Part shown: piece by piece, positions 21,290-30,064 of the stretch
Numbering within the stretch: the stretch's first letter is position 1
Layout: the number at the start of each line of letters is the position of its first letter
Assembly: GCF_020615385.1 (NCBI RefSeq)
Contig: NZ_JAJAVB010000015.1
Span: forward strand, 163,345 to 227,344
DNA from: Jiella soli
GTDB taxonomy: Bacteria; Pseudomonadota; Alphaproteobacteria; Rhizobiales; Rhizobiaceae
Length of the DNA stretch: 64,000 nucleotides
Direction of reading: 5' to 3'
Notes under the pieces: model-generated
What the model saw: the letters and a program-made list of their open reading frames with translations, nothing else
Databases searched by the model: none
Told to the model about the DNA's origin: nothing
Translations under genes and position numbers: made by a program

Positions 21290-22255
21290 TCATCGTCCCA
21301 GATACACCTCGATCACCTTCGGATCCGCCGAGACCTGGTCGAGCGGGCCTTCGGCGAGCACCGAGCCCTCGTGCAGGCAGGTGACCTTCACCCCGAGCGC
21401 GCGGACGAAATGCATGTCGTGTTCGACGACGACGACGGAGCGGGTCCGGGCGATGTCGCGCAACAGCCGCGCGGTCTCCTCGGTCTCGGCGTCGGTCATG
21501 CCGGCGACCGGCTCGTCGACGAGCAGGAGCTCGGGGTCCTGGGCGAGCAGCATGCCGATCTCCAGCCATTGCTTCTGCCCATGGCTGAGGCCCGCCGCGA
21601 GTGTTCGCCGCTTGGCGGTGAGCCGGGTCGTTTCAAGGATCGCTTCGATGCGCTCGCGCTCGGGCTCGTCCTTGCGGTGGAACAGTGCCTCGAGGACCGA
21701 GCGCGGGCCGGAGAGCGACAGGCGGATATTGTCCTCCACCGTATGGCTCTCGAAGACCGTCGGCTTCTGGAACTTGCGGCCGATGCCCATATTGGCGATC
21801 GCCGCCTCGTCGTGATGGGTGAGGTCGACATCGCCGTTGAAATAGACCTCGCCGCGATCGGGCCGGGTCTTGCCGGTGATGATGTCCATCATCGTCGTCT
21901 TGCCGGCGCCGTTCGGCCCGATGATCGCGCGCATCTCGCCCTTCTCGACGACGATGGAGAGATTGTTGATCGCCTTGAAGCCGTCGAAGCTCTTGGTCAC
22001 GCCGGACAGGTACAGCAGCGTGTCGCGGCGCGCCCGGCCATGCGACTGCTCTTCAAGGAGCCGAGCCCGCTCGGTGGCGTAGGGATGCGGCGAGACGCGG
22101 ATCGGCTCGGGCTTGGCGGCGTCCGCGGCGGGAGCGGCCGGCGCCGGCGTGATCATTGCGGGCGGCGTCTCCGCCCCGCCCTGTGCTTGGGTCAGCGCCC
22201 GTGCCTGCTTTTCCGCTTCCAGCGTCATCGCCGCCTTCTCTTCCATCACGCTCAT
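21290..22255 (-). CDS. urtD: urea ABC transporter ATP-binding subunit UrtD
   Basis: A 321-aa LivG-type ATPase. Walker A is GPNGAGKTT, the signature is LSHGQKQWLEIGMLLA, typical of UrtD, and Walker B is LLLVDEPVAGMTDAE. The ATPase core begins only near residue 78. Before it is an Ala/Pro-rich, probably disordered extension of about 75 residues that most UrtD proteins lack. If real, the start (MSVMEEKA, overlapping urtC by ATGA) makes this a long variant; an internal start near the core cannot be excluded. Confidence 0.92.
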   Translation of the reverse strand: MSVMEEKAAMTLEAEKQARALTQAQGGAETPPAMITPAPAAPAADAAKPEPIRVSPHPYATERARLLEEQSHGRARRDTLLYLSGVTKSFDGFKAINNLSIVVEKGEMRAIIGPNGAGKTTMMDIITGKTRPDRGEVYFNGDVDLTHHDEAAIANMGIGRKFQKPTVFESHTVEDNIRLSLSGPRSVLEALFHRKDEPERERIEAILETTRLTAKRRTLAAGLSHGQKQWLEIGMLLAQDPELLLVDEPVAGMTDAETEETARLLRDIARTRSVVVVEHDMHFVRALGVKVTCLHEGSVLAEGPLDQVSADPKVIEVYLGR

Positions 22256-23415
22256 TCCGCCGGATTGGGAACCGCGGCCGGATCGTCATCCACCACCTCG
22301 CCGCTCTCGCTTTCGCGCGAACGCCTGCGGGCGCGCCAGGCGTCCCAGCCATGGTCGATCGTGCCGACGATACCGCGCGGCAGGAACAGCGTGACGAAGA
22401 CGAACAGGCCGCCGAGCACGAACAGCCAGAACTCCGGCGCGACCGCGGTGAAGACGCTCTTGCCGTAATTGACGATCAGCGCGCCGATGACCGGACCGAG
22501 CAGCGTGCCCCGGCCGCCGACCGCCGCCCAGACGACGATCTCGATGGAATTGACCGGCGCGAACTCGCCGGGATTGATGATGCCGACCTGCGGCACGTAG
22601 AGCGCGCCGGCGATTCCCGCCATCACCGCCGAGACGGTGAAGGCGAAGAGCTTCACATATTCCGGCCGCCAGCCGATGAAGCGCGTCCGGCTCTCGGCGT
22701 CTCTCACGGCGATCATCAGCTTGCCGAGCTTCGACCGGGTGATCCAGCCGACGAGCAGGACGCCGAGAGCAAGCGCGATGCAGCTCGCCGCAAACAGGCC
22801 CGCGCGGGTGGAATCCACCTGGATCGGGAAGCCGAGAATGTCCTTGAAATCGGTCAGACCGTTATTGCCGCCGAAGCCCATGTCATTGCGGAAGAAGGCG
22901 AGCAGCAGCGCATAGGTCATGGCCTGGGTGATGATCGACAGATAGACGCCGGTGACGCGCGAGCGGAATGCGAAGAAGCCGAAGACGAAGCCGAGCAGGC
23001 CGGGGACGACGAGCACCATCAGCGCCGCGAACCAGAACTGGTCGAAGCCGGTCCAGTACCAGGGCAGTTCCTTCCAGTTGAGGAAGACCATGAAGTCCGG
23101 CAGGACCGGATTGCCATAGACCCCGCGCGAGCCGATCTGGCGCATGAGATACATGCCCATGGCATAGCCGCCGAGCGCGAAGAAGGCGCCATGGCCGAGC
23201 GAGAGGATTCCCACATAGCCCCAGACGAGGTCGAGCGCGAGCGCGAGCAGCGCGTAGCAGACATATTTGCCGAAGAGCGGCACCAGATAGGACGGCACGT
23301 GGAACGCGCTCGTGGGCGGCAGGACGAGATTGGCGACCGGGATCAGGACCGCCGCCGCGATCAGCGCCGCGACGAGGAGCCAGACGCGGGGTCCGAGGAA
23401 GCGCGCGAGGATCAT
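22252..23415 (-). CDS. urtC: urea ABC transporter permease UrtC
   Basis: A 387-aa LivM-type inner-membrane permease. About ten hydrophobic segments are visible, with the family block GYVGILSLGHGAFFALGGYA and the late VVWAAVGGRGTLLGPVIGA. The C-terminal 40 residues are charged and cytoplasmic. It overlaps urtB and urtD by four bases each, so UrtB and UrtC are made in step and pair to form the urea channel. Confidence 0.93.
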   Translation of the reverse strand: MILARFLGPRVWLLVAALIAAAVLIPVANLVLPPTSAFHVPSYLVPLFGKYVCYALLALALDLVWGYVGILSLGHGAFFALGGYAMGMYLMRQIGSRGVYGNPVLPDFMVFLNWKELPWYWTGFDQFWFAALMVLVVPGLLGFVFGFFAFRSRVTGVYLSIITQAMTYALLLAFFRNDMGFGGNNGLTDFKDILGFPIQVDSTRAGLFAASCIALALGVLLVGWITRSKLGKLMIAVRDAESRTRFIGWRPEYVKLFAFTVSAVMAGIAGALYVPQVGIINPGEFAPVNSIEIVVWAAVGGRGTLLGPVIGALIVNYGKSVFTAVAPEFWLFVLGGLFVFVTLFLPRGIVGTIDHGWDAWRARRRSRESESGEVVDDDPAAVPNPAE

Positions 23416-25031
23416 GCGTCGACGAACCTTCCCTTTTGGGCGAAGAGGCCGCGCGGACGCTTCTGGATGAACAGGATGATCAGGACGAGCACGACGATCT
23501 TGCCCAGCACCGCCCCCGCATAGGGCTCGAGGAATTTGTTGACGACGCCGAGCGTCATCGCGCCGACCAGCGTGCCCCAGAGATTGCCGACCCCGCCGAA
23601 GACGACGACCATGAAGCTATCGATGATGTAGCCCTGGCCGAGATTGGGCGAGACATTGTCGATCTGGCTGAGCGCGACGCCGGCGATCCCGGCGATGCCG
23701 GAGCCCAGCGCGAAGGTCATCGCGTCGACCCAGGGCGTGCGGATGCCCATGGCCGAAGCCATCTTGCGGTTCTGCGTGACGGCGCGCATCTGCAGGCCGA
23801 GCGGCGTCTTGTTGAGGACGAGGAGGAGCGCCGCGAAGACGATCAGCGCGAAGACGATGATCCACATCCGGTTCCAGGTGACCGACATCAGCCCGATGTC
23901 GAAGGCGCCGGACATCCAGTCGGGATTGCCGACCTGGCGGTTGGATGGCCCGAAGATCGTGCGCACCGCCTGCTGCAGGATCAGCGACACGCCGAAGGTG
24001 GCGAGCAGGGTCTCCAGCGGCCGGCCGTAGAGGAAGCGGATGATGCCGCGCTCCATGATCAGCCCGACGAGGGCCGAGACGAGGAAGGCGAGCGGCAGGG
24101 CGATCGCCAGCGACCAGCCGAACAGGCCCGGCACATTGTTGCGGATCGTCTCCTGGACGAAGAAGGTCGTATAGGCGCCGAGCATCACCATTTCGCCATG
24201 CGCCATGTTGATGACGCCCATCACGCCGAAGGTGATGGCGAGGCCGATCGCGGCGAGAAGCAGGACAGAGCCGAGCGAGAGCCCGTACCAGACGTTCTGG
24301 AAGACGTCCCACATCGCGATCGTGTTCTCGATGGAGACCACGGCGGCTTGCGCCGCCTGGCGCGTCGCCGGATCCTCGGTCGCGGCGGCGAGCCCGCGTA
24401 CCATCGACAGGGTTTCGCGATCGGCCTTGGCGGACAGTGTCTTCACCGCCTCGCTCTTCTCGGCGGCCGGCCGGCCGGACTTCAGGACCGCCGCGGCCCG
24501 CGCCTGTTCGAGCCGTGCCTTGATCGACGGGGCGGTCTCGTCGGCGACCGCCTGGTCGAGGATCTCGATCTGCTCGGAAGTCGCGTTCGAGAACATCGTG
24601 TTCGCGGCGGCCATGCGCTTGGCAGGGTCGGGAGACCTGAGGGTGAGCGTGCCGAGCGCGTCGGTGACCGCGCGGCGGATCGAGTTCTTGACGCGGACCT
24701 TGGCATAGTTGCCGGAGGCGCCTTCGGCGACCTTCTCGCCGGTGATCGGGTCGAAGAGCTCGATCGTGCCGCGGCCCTTGCCGATGAAGACCCGGTTGTT
24801 CGACTTGGCGTAGACGAGGTCGCCGTCGGAGAGCGCGTTCAGCGCCCGGGCTACCTTGGGATCGCCGGTCGCCGCGAGTTCCTTCACTGTGGCCTCGACG
24901 TCGTCGAACGAGGCCTTGCCACCGAATTTCTGGATGATCGCCGCGGGATCTTGATCCTGCGCAGCGGCCGCGAGCGGGATCACGAGAAGGATCAGGAAGC
25001 AGCAGACAAGCCTGCGCGCCAGTCGGATCAT
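23412..25031 (-). CDS. urtB: urea ABC transporter permease UrtB
   Basis: A 539-aa protein of normal UrtB length. It has a signal-like N-terminus (LVCCFLILLVIPLAAAAQ) and a periplasmic helical region of about 220 residues that other LivH-type permeases lack. The membrane domain follows, with GVMGVINMAHGEMVMLGAYT and VVVFGGVGNLWGTLVGA. It lies about 85 bp after urtA. Confidence 0.93.
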   Translation of the reverse strand: MIRLARRLVCCFLILLVIPLAAAAQDQDPAAIIQKFGGKASFDDVEATVKELAATGDPKVARALNALSDGDLVYAKSNNRVFIGKGRGTIELFDPITGEKVAEGASGNYAKVRVKNSIRRAVTDALGTLTLRSPDPAKRMAAANTMFSNATSEQIEILDQAVADETAPSIKARLEQARAAAVLKSGRPAAEKSEAVKTLSAKADRETLSMVRGLAAATEDPATRQAAQAAVVSIENTIAMWDVFQNVWYGLSLGSVLLLAAIGLAITFGVMGVINMAHGEMVMLGAYTTFFVQETIRNNVPGLFGWSLAIALPLAFLVSALVGLIMERGIIRFLYGRPLETLLATFGVSLILQQAVRTIFGPSNRQVGNPDWMSGAFDIGLMSVTWNRMWIIVFALIVFAALLLVLNKTPLGLQMRAVTQNRKMASAMGIRTPWVDAMTFALGSGIAGIAGVALSQIDNVSPNLGQGYIIDSFMVVVFGGVGNLWGTLVGAMTLGVVNKFLEPYAGAVLGKIVVLVLIILFIQKRPRGLFAQKGRFVDA

Positions 25032-25116
25032 GCGAGGAACTTACCCGTTCGAGGAGCAGGGTCGCGGGGCGGCAGACGCCGCCCCGCTCGGGATCGTCTT
25101 GGGAGGAAGACGAGCC

Positions 25117-26436
25117 TTAGTTGGCGGCCGCGGCCGTTTCGCCCGCGCCACCGCATTTGCCGGTATCGGTGTTGAAATTGCCGCAGGACATGGGTGCCCG
25201 CCAGTCCGAGATGAGCGGCTTCGATTCCGGCAGATAGTCGGACCAGGCGTCGCCGGGGACGAGGCCGGGGGTCTGCCAGACGACCTGGAACTGGCCGTCG
25301 TCCTGGATTTCGCCGATGAACACCGGCTTGGTGATGTGGTGGTTCGGCATCATGGCGGAATAGCCGCCCGTGAGGTTCGGCACGGCGACGCCGACCATGG
25401 CGTCGATGACCTTGTCGGGGTCGGTGGTGCCGGCCTTCTCGACCGCCTTCACCCACATGTTGAAGCCGATATAGTGGGCTTCCATCGGGTCGTTGGTGAC
25501 GCGCTTGTCGTCGCCGATGAACGTCTTCCACTTCGAGATGAAGTCGTTGTTCTCAGACGTGTCGATCGATTCGAAATAGTTCCAGGCGGCGAGATGGCCG
25601 ACCAGCGGGCCGGTGTCGATGCCGGCGAGTTCCTCCTCGCCGACCGAGAAGGCGACGACCGGGATATCCTCGGCGGCGACGCCCTGATTGGCGAGTTCCT
25701 TGTAGAACGGCACGTTTGCGTCGCCGTTGACGGTCGAGACGACCGCCGTCTTCTTGCCGGCGGACCCGAAGTCCTTGATCGCCGAGACCTCGGTCTGCCA
25801 GTCAGAGAAGCCGAACGGGGTGTAGTTGATCTTGATGTCCTCGGCGGCGACGCCCTTCGCCTTCAGATATGCTTCCAGGATCTTGTTGGTCGTGCGCGGA
25901 TAGACGTAGTCGGTGCCTTCCAGCACCCAGCGCTCGACGCCCTCGTTCATCAGATAGTCGACCGCCGGAATCGCCTGCTGGTTCGGCGCAGCACCGGTAT
26001 AGAAGACGTTGCGCTCGGATTCCTCGCCCTCGTACTGGACCGGATAGAAGAGGATCGAGTCGAGTTCCTTGAAGACCGGCAGGACCGACTTGCGCGAGAC
26101 CGAGGTCCAGCAGCCGAACACGGCGGCGACCTTGTCCTGGCTGATCAGTTCGCGGGCCTTTTCGGCGAAGAGCGGCCAGTCGGAGGCAGGATCGACCACG
26201 ACCGGCTCGAGCTTGCGGCCGAGCAGGCCACCCTTTTTGTTCTGCTCGTCGATGAGCATCAGCATGGCGTCCTTGAGGGTCGTCTCGGAGATCGCCATGG
26301 TGCCGGACAACGAATGCAGGATGCCGACCTTGATCGGGTCGCCGCTGAACTGCTGCGCATCGGCGGCTCCGACGCCTGTCGCTGCGAGCACGGCCGCAGC
26401 CGTCATGCCTTGCAACCACTTCACGGGTGATCTCAT
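25117..26436 (-). CDS. urtA: urea ABC transporter substrate-binding protein UrtA
   Basis: A 439-aa periplasmic binding protein with signal peptide (MTAAAVLAATGVGAADA). The mature domain begins with the Urt-type block IKVGILHSLSGTMAISETTL and contains YVYPRTTNKILEAYLK. The C-terminus has a Cys pair. UrtA captures urea, and related proteins of the FmdD class capture short-chain amides; the full urtABCDE set favours urea. No urease genes are in the window. Expression is probably nitrogen-controlled, given the sigma-54 promoter 55 bp upstream. Confidence 0.94.
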   Translation of the reverse strand: MRSPVKWLQGMTAAAVLAATGVGAADAQQFSGDPIKVGILHSLSGTMAISETTLKDAMLMLIDEQNKKGGLLGRKLEPVVVDPASDWPLFAEKARELISQDKVAAVFGCWTSVSRKSVLPVFKELDSILFYPVQYEGEESERNVFYTGAAPNQQAIPAVDYLMNEGVERWVLEGTDYVYPRTTNKILEAYLKAKGVAAEDIKINYTPFGFSDWQTEVSAIKDFGSAGKKTAVVSTVNGDANVPFYKELANQGVAAEDIPVVAFSVGEEELAGIDTGPLVGHLAAWNYFESIDTSENNDFISKWKTFIGDDKRVTNDPMEAHYIGFNMWVKAVEKAGTTDPDKVIDAMVGVAVPNLTGGYSAMMPNHHITKPVFIGEIQDDGQFQVVWQTPGLVPGDAWSDYLPESKPLISDWRAPMSCGNFNTDTGKCGGAGETAAAAN

Positions 26437-26490
26437 GCGCTCTCTCCAGTCGTTGCGTCCCGCTCTCGGGGCGGGCCCGCAGCTACCGGA

Positions 26491-26505
26491 GCAAACCGTG
26501 TGCCA
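26491..26505 (-). promoter_or_regulatory. sigma-54 (RpoN) promoter of urtABCDE
   Basis: On the minus strand the sequence reads TGGCACACGGTTTGC, a full match to the -24/-12 consensus TGGCAC-N5-TTGC. Transcription would begin about 12 bp downstream, leaving a leader of roughly 45 nt before urtA. Sigma-54 promoters need an activator such as NtrC, which fits nitrogen-limitation control of urea uptake. No full NtrC site was found upstream. Confidence 0.85.
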
Positions 26506-26693
26506 GAGCGGCTCCCGCTTCGCAATTCCGTTGCGTCAAGGAGAGAAGTGCCGAAACTGTGGGCGATTGCGGCAGTGCTGGAGCGAAAGTTCGGATGCAC
26601 AAGCCGCAGGCAGCTGGGCCGGAATAGGACCGTACCTGCCTAAACATCATGCAGTCGCTCAATCGAAAGGCAGCACGCGCCCCCGATAAGGCG

Positions 26694-27734
26694 TCAATCC
26701 GCCTCGCGGATGACCTCCACCGCCATCTTGGCGAGGAGCGGCACGCTTCGAGCGTAGAGCTTGGCCTGGTCCGGGTTGGACGCGTTGCCCTCGACATAGC
26801 GCATGAAGACGCCCTGCAGGATCGCGGCGAGCCGGAAGAAGGAGAACGCAAGATAGAAGGGCCAGTCGTCGATGCCCTTCAGCCCGCGCCGGTCGCAGTA
26901 GCGCGCGACATATTGCGCCTCGGTCGGGATGCCGAGCGCCGTTCGGTCGAGCCCGCCGAGCCCCTTGAAGGCGCCGCGATGCGGCAGCCGCCACTGCATG
27001 CACTGATAGGCGAGATCTGCCAGGGGATGGCCGAGGGTCGACAGCTCCCAGTCGAGAACCGCGACAATCTCGGGCTGGTCGCGGCCGAAGATGAGGTTGT
27101 CCATCCGGAAGTCGCCATGGACGATGGCGGTCTCTCCGTCGCCGGAGGGCAGGTTGTGCTCCAGCCAGTCGGCCAGGAAGTCCATGTCCTCGAGCGGCTC
27201 CGGCCGCGACTGGCGGTACTGCTCGGCCCAGCGCAGGACCTGGCGGGCGAAATAGCTGCCCGGCCGGCCGAAGTCGCCGAGGCCGACCGCGCCGAAGTCG
27301 ACCGAGTGGAGGTCCGCGAGGACCGTGTTCATCGCGTCGTAGATCGACGTGCGGACGGCGTTCTCGGCGGCATCCGGCAGCGCCGGGTCCCAGAAGATCC
27401 GGCCGTCCACATGCTCCATCACGAAGAACATCCGCCCGATCGGCGAATCCGTCTCGGGTGCGAGATGGAGAACCCGCGGCACGGGAACCGGCGTTCCGGC
27501 AAGGGCCCGCATGACGCGGAATTCGCGGTCGACCTGATGGGCGGACTTAAGAAGCTTGCCGGACGGCTTGGCCCGCAGGACATAGGTGCCGCTTTCGGCA
27601 TCGAGGCGATAGGTCGGGTTCGACTGGCCGGCCTCGAACTTGACGATCTGCTTCAGCCCGTGGAAGCCCTGGATCGCGCCTTCGAGATAGGATCCGAGGG
27701 TCGCTGGGTCGATCGGATCGGCCGCCTCGCTCAT
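26694..27734 (-). CDS. ACAD10/11-type aminoglycoside-phosphotransferase-fold kinase (LvaA-like)
   Basis: A 346-aa APH/ChoK-fold kinase. The nucleotide-binding start is FEAGQSNPTYRL, with the Lys region TYVLRAKPSGKLLKSAHQVD. The catalytic loop is IVHGDFRMDNLIF and the metal-binding Asp is in VLDWELSTLGHPLADLA. These blocks follow the N-terminal kinase half of mammalian ACAD10/ACAD11 and bacterial LvaA, which phosphorylate the 4-hydroxyl of 4-hydroxyacyl-CoAs. The matching dehydrogenase half is a separate gene at 30065-31294. Antibiotic phosphorylation is unlikely given this context. Function is inferred. Confidence 0.82.
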   Translation of the reverse strand: MSEAADPIDPATLGSYLEGAIQGFHGLKQIVKFEAGQSNPTYRLDAESGTYVLRAKPSGKLLKSAHQVDREFRVMRALAGTPVPVPRVLHLAPETDSPIGRMFFVMEHVDGRIFWDPALPDAAENAVRTSIYDAMNTVLADLHSVDFGAVGLGDFGRPGSYFARQVLRWAEQYRQSRPEPLEDMDFLADWLEHNLPSGDGETAIVHGDFRMDNLIFGRDQPEIVAVLDWELSTLGHPLADLAYQCMQWRLPHRGAFKGLGGLDRTALGIPTEAQYVARYCDRRGLKGIDDWPFYLAFSFFRLAAILQGVFMRYVEGNASNPDQAKLYARSVPLLAKMAVEVIREAD

Positions 27735-27813
27735 GCCCGTGCCGCCCCATGCCTGTCGCCGGGCCGGAGCGCTCCGAAGGCGCCGATAAGCCGATAAGGC
27801 CCCGACGACCGGC

Positions 27814-28326
27814 TCATGCCGGCGGCTCCATGAGCGTGAGCGTGATCCACTCGGCGGTCAGAGCAGGCTTGGCGGCATCCTTGATCTCGACGGCGGCGTC
27901 CCAAGAGGTCTGGACGCTGACAGCCCGCTCGGTGAGCCCGATCATGCGGAAGCGTCCGCGAACCATCGCCCCCGAGCGGACCGGACTGAGGAAGCGGACC
28001 CGCTCGAAACCGTAATTGATGCCCATCCGCGCGCCCTCGATCCCCGGCAGGGCATCGTAGGCGAGCGTCGACAGGAGCGACAGCGTCAGGAAGCCGTGTG
28101 CGATCGTCCCGCCATAGGGCGTCTCGGCCCTCGCCCGCTCGGGATCGACATGGATGAACTGGTGGTCATGGGTGGCGACCGCGAACCGGTCGATCATCGT
28201 CTGGTCGACCGTCAGCCATTCGGAGAGGAAGGCCTCGCCGTCCCGGTGGGCGCGATATTCCTCGATCGGAATCAGCCGCTCGCGCAGCAGCGCCTCCGTC
28301 TCGGCCACCGATGTCAGCCCCATCAT
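27814..28326 (-). CDS. MaoC-like enoyl-CoA hydratase/dehydratase
   Basis: A 170-aa hot-dog-fold protein. The hydratase-2 motif lies in DHQFIHVDPERARAETPYGG, with the catalytic Asp and His, followed by TIAHGFLTLSLLS. MaoC proteins add water to enoyl-CoA to give (R)-3-hydroxyacyl-CoA or the reverse. It overlaps the upstream SDR gene by ATGA, so a hydration/oxidation pair is made together. Confidence 0.88.
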   Translation of the reverse strand: MMGLTSVAETEALLRERLIPIEEYRAHRDGEAFLSEWLTVDQTMIDRFAVATHDHQFIHVDPERARAETPYGGTIAHGFLTLSLLSTLAYDALPGIEGARMGINYGFERVRFLSPVRSGAMVRGRFRMIGLTERAVSVQTSWDAAVEIKDAAKPALTAEWITLTLMEPPA

Positions 28327-29147
28327 CCCTCTCCGAAGAGTTCAGGTCCCGTCTCCACAGAGATCCCGCCGTCGATCGGCAGGACCGCTCCGGTGATATA
28401 TGCGCCGCCACGGCCGCAAAGAAACAGGGTGGCTCCCGCAATGTCGTCCGGTGCGCCGATCCGGCCGAGCGGGACGCGCCGGCCCACCGCCTCCGCCTGC
28501 GTTTCGCTGGCAGTGGCAAAGGCCGTCATCTTCGACTGGAAGGGACCCGGCGCGAAGGCGTTGACGGTGATGTGCCGGGGCGCGAGTTCCTTGGCGAGGG
28601 CGCGCGTCAGATGGTGTACGGCCGCCTTGGAAGCGGCGTAGGAATAGACCCGTTCGGCCATCGGGACCGCCCCCATGACGGATCCGAGATTGAGGATCCG
28701 CCCGGGATTGTCGGCGGTGGCGCTTGCCTCGATCAGCGGCAGGAGCTGCTGGGTCAGCGCGAAGAGGCCGGTGACGTTGACGGAGAGGACGCGGTCCCAA
28801 GCCTGATACGGGAACTCCTCCAGCGGCGCGCCCCAGGAGACGCCGGCATTGTTGACGAGGATGTCGAGCCGGTCGGTACGCTCGTCTACGGCCGAGCCGA
28901 GCGCCGCGATTCCCGCTTCGGATGCGACGTCGCCGGAAAAGCCCTCCACCCGGCCGGGAAGACCCTCGGCATTGATTTCCGCGGCAGCCGCCTCGCAGGC
29001 CTCGCCCTTGCGCGATGCGATCAGCACGCGGGCCCCCGCCCCGGCCAACGCAGCGGCGATCATCCGGCCGATGCCGGATGCGCCGCCGGTGACGAGCGCC
29101 GTCTTGCCGTTCAGGGCGAACAGGCGATCGATGATGGTATCGGTCAT
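28323..29147 (-). CDS. short-chain dehydrogenase/reductase
   Basis: A 274-aa classical SDR. The cofactor motif TGGASGIGR is near residue 21, ILVNNAGVSWG follows, and the catalytic Ser-Tyr-Lys set is in NLGSVMGAVP and YSYAASKAAVHHLTRALAKE. It is probably a 3-hydroxyacyl-CoA or alcohol dehydrogenase, given MaoC immediately downstream. It starts from MTDTII with GGGAGGTT ahead and is divergent from the TetR gene. Confidence 0.9.
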   Translation of the reverse strand: MTDTIIDRLFALNGKTALVTGGASGIGRMIAAALAGAGARVLIASRKGEACEAAAAEINAEGLPGRVEGFSGDVASEAGIAALGSAVDERTDRLDILVNNAGVSWGAPLEEFPYQAWDRVLSVNVTGLFALTQQLLPLIEASATADNPGRILNLGSVMGAVPMAERVYSYAASKAAVHHLTRALAKELAPRHITVNAFAPGPFQSKMTAFATASETQAEAVGRRVPLGRIGAPDDIAGATLFLCGRGGAYITGAVLPIDGGISVETGPELFGEG

Positions 29148-29224
29148 GCGAAACCTCCCGAGGCGACGAAGCGCCATAGTGCGGTGCCGCATGTGGCCCG
29201 TGGCGACGCAGCGGCAAAACGCGT

Positions 29225-29259
29225 TGACACTTTCCTGCCATGTATGGGCAACTGTGTCA
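29225..29259. promoter_or_regulatory. candidate TetR operator at the tetR start
   Basis: TGACAC (29225-29230) and GTGTCA (29254-29259) form a perfect 6-bp dyad centred about 16 bp before the proposed tetR start. An inner GCC/GGC pair lies on nearly the same axis. TTGACA at the left arm could be a -35 element. This position suits autoregulation and control of the divergent SDR-MaoC-kinase genes. Confidence 0.5.
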
Positions 29260-30059
29260 TGAGCACGCGGACCCGTGACGGCAGCAGGAAACCCCCGGCC
29301 GGTCGCCCTTCGAGGGAGCGGGCGGCCAATCAGGCGGGCGCGACTACGGCAGCCGGCCGCAAGCCGCGCAGCGAACGGGACTTCGCCGGGATCCGGGCGA
29401 GCCGCTCGGACGCAGACGCCTCGCGTCCGCGCATCCTTTCCGCAGCCGCTGCGCTGTTTGCCGAATGCGGCTTCGCCGCCGCCTCGATCGATCAGGTCGG
29501 CAGCCGGCTCGGAACCACCAAGGGCTTCGTCTACCATCACTACCGCTCCAAGGGCGAACTCTACCTCGACGTCTGCGGCGAGGCGCTGCGCGAGCTGGAG
29601 GCAGTCGTCCTGCCGGCGCTTCGCGCGCCGGAACGGGCGATCACGCGACTGCGCCGCATGGCCGTGAGCCATGCCGGGGACGTCTTCGCCCGCCTCTCCT
29701 TTCACAAGGTCCTGGCAGAGGCCGTCTCCGGCCGCATGGACGGGGTCGTCTCGGACGTCGAGCTCGGCGCAGGGGAGGAGCCGCTCGCCGCGATGGTCCT
29801 CCAACGGGAAGCCTACGACGCGCGGTTTGCCACGGTGATCGCGGAGGCGGCCGGCGAGCGCGACCTGCCGGCGGGCCGGGACACGACCATGCTCGGCAGA
29901 GCCTTCGTGTCGGTGCTGGACGGCCCCGTGCGATGGCCGCACAAGACGCGGTCGGAGATCGCCGGCCGGCACGCATTGATCGCGCGCCAGCTTGCCTATT
30001 TCGCGATGAGGGGCGCGGGGGCCTCCGACTACACGCTATCGGAGGAGTTCGCGCAGTGA
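29259..30059 (+). CDS. TetR/AcrR family transcriptional regulator
   Basis: About 266 aa. A long Arg/Ser-rich N-terminal tail of roughly 55 residues precedes a standard TetR helix-turn-helix: ILSAAAALFAECGFAAASID then TTKGFVYHHYRSKGELYLDV. The C-terminal ligand domain is variable, as usual. TetR regulators beside acyl-CoA genes often sense an acyl-CoA or the pathway substrate. It sits between the divergent SDR-MaoC-kinase genes and the downstream dehydrogenase run, so it probably controls both. ATG at 29244 is an alternative start. Confidence 0.88.
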   Translation: MSTRTRDGSRKPPAGRPSRERAANQAGATTAAGRKPRSERDFAGIRASRSDADASRPRILSAAAALFAECGFAAASIDQVGSRLGTTKGFVYHHYRSKGELYLDVCGEALRELEAVVLPALRAPERAITRLRRMAVSHAGDVFARLSFHKVLAEAVSGRMDGVVSDVELGAGEEPLAAMVLQREAYDARFATVIAEAAGERDLPAGRDTTMLGRAFVSVLDGPVRWPHKTRSEIAGRHALIARQLAYFAMRGAGASDYTLSEEFAQ

Positions 30060-30064
30060 CCGGC

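Noticed and set aside
22156..25175. Long open frames on the plus strand across urtB and urtC
   Set aside because: They are antisense shadows of GC-rich codons, rich in Asp/Arg/His with no domain, while the minus strand encodes clear transporter subunits.
26580..26660. NtrC enhancer site upstream of the urtA sigma-54 promoter
   Set aside because: A TGCAC half site occurs, but its partner GGTGCA is missing.
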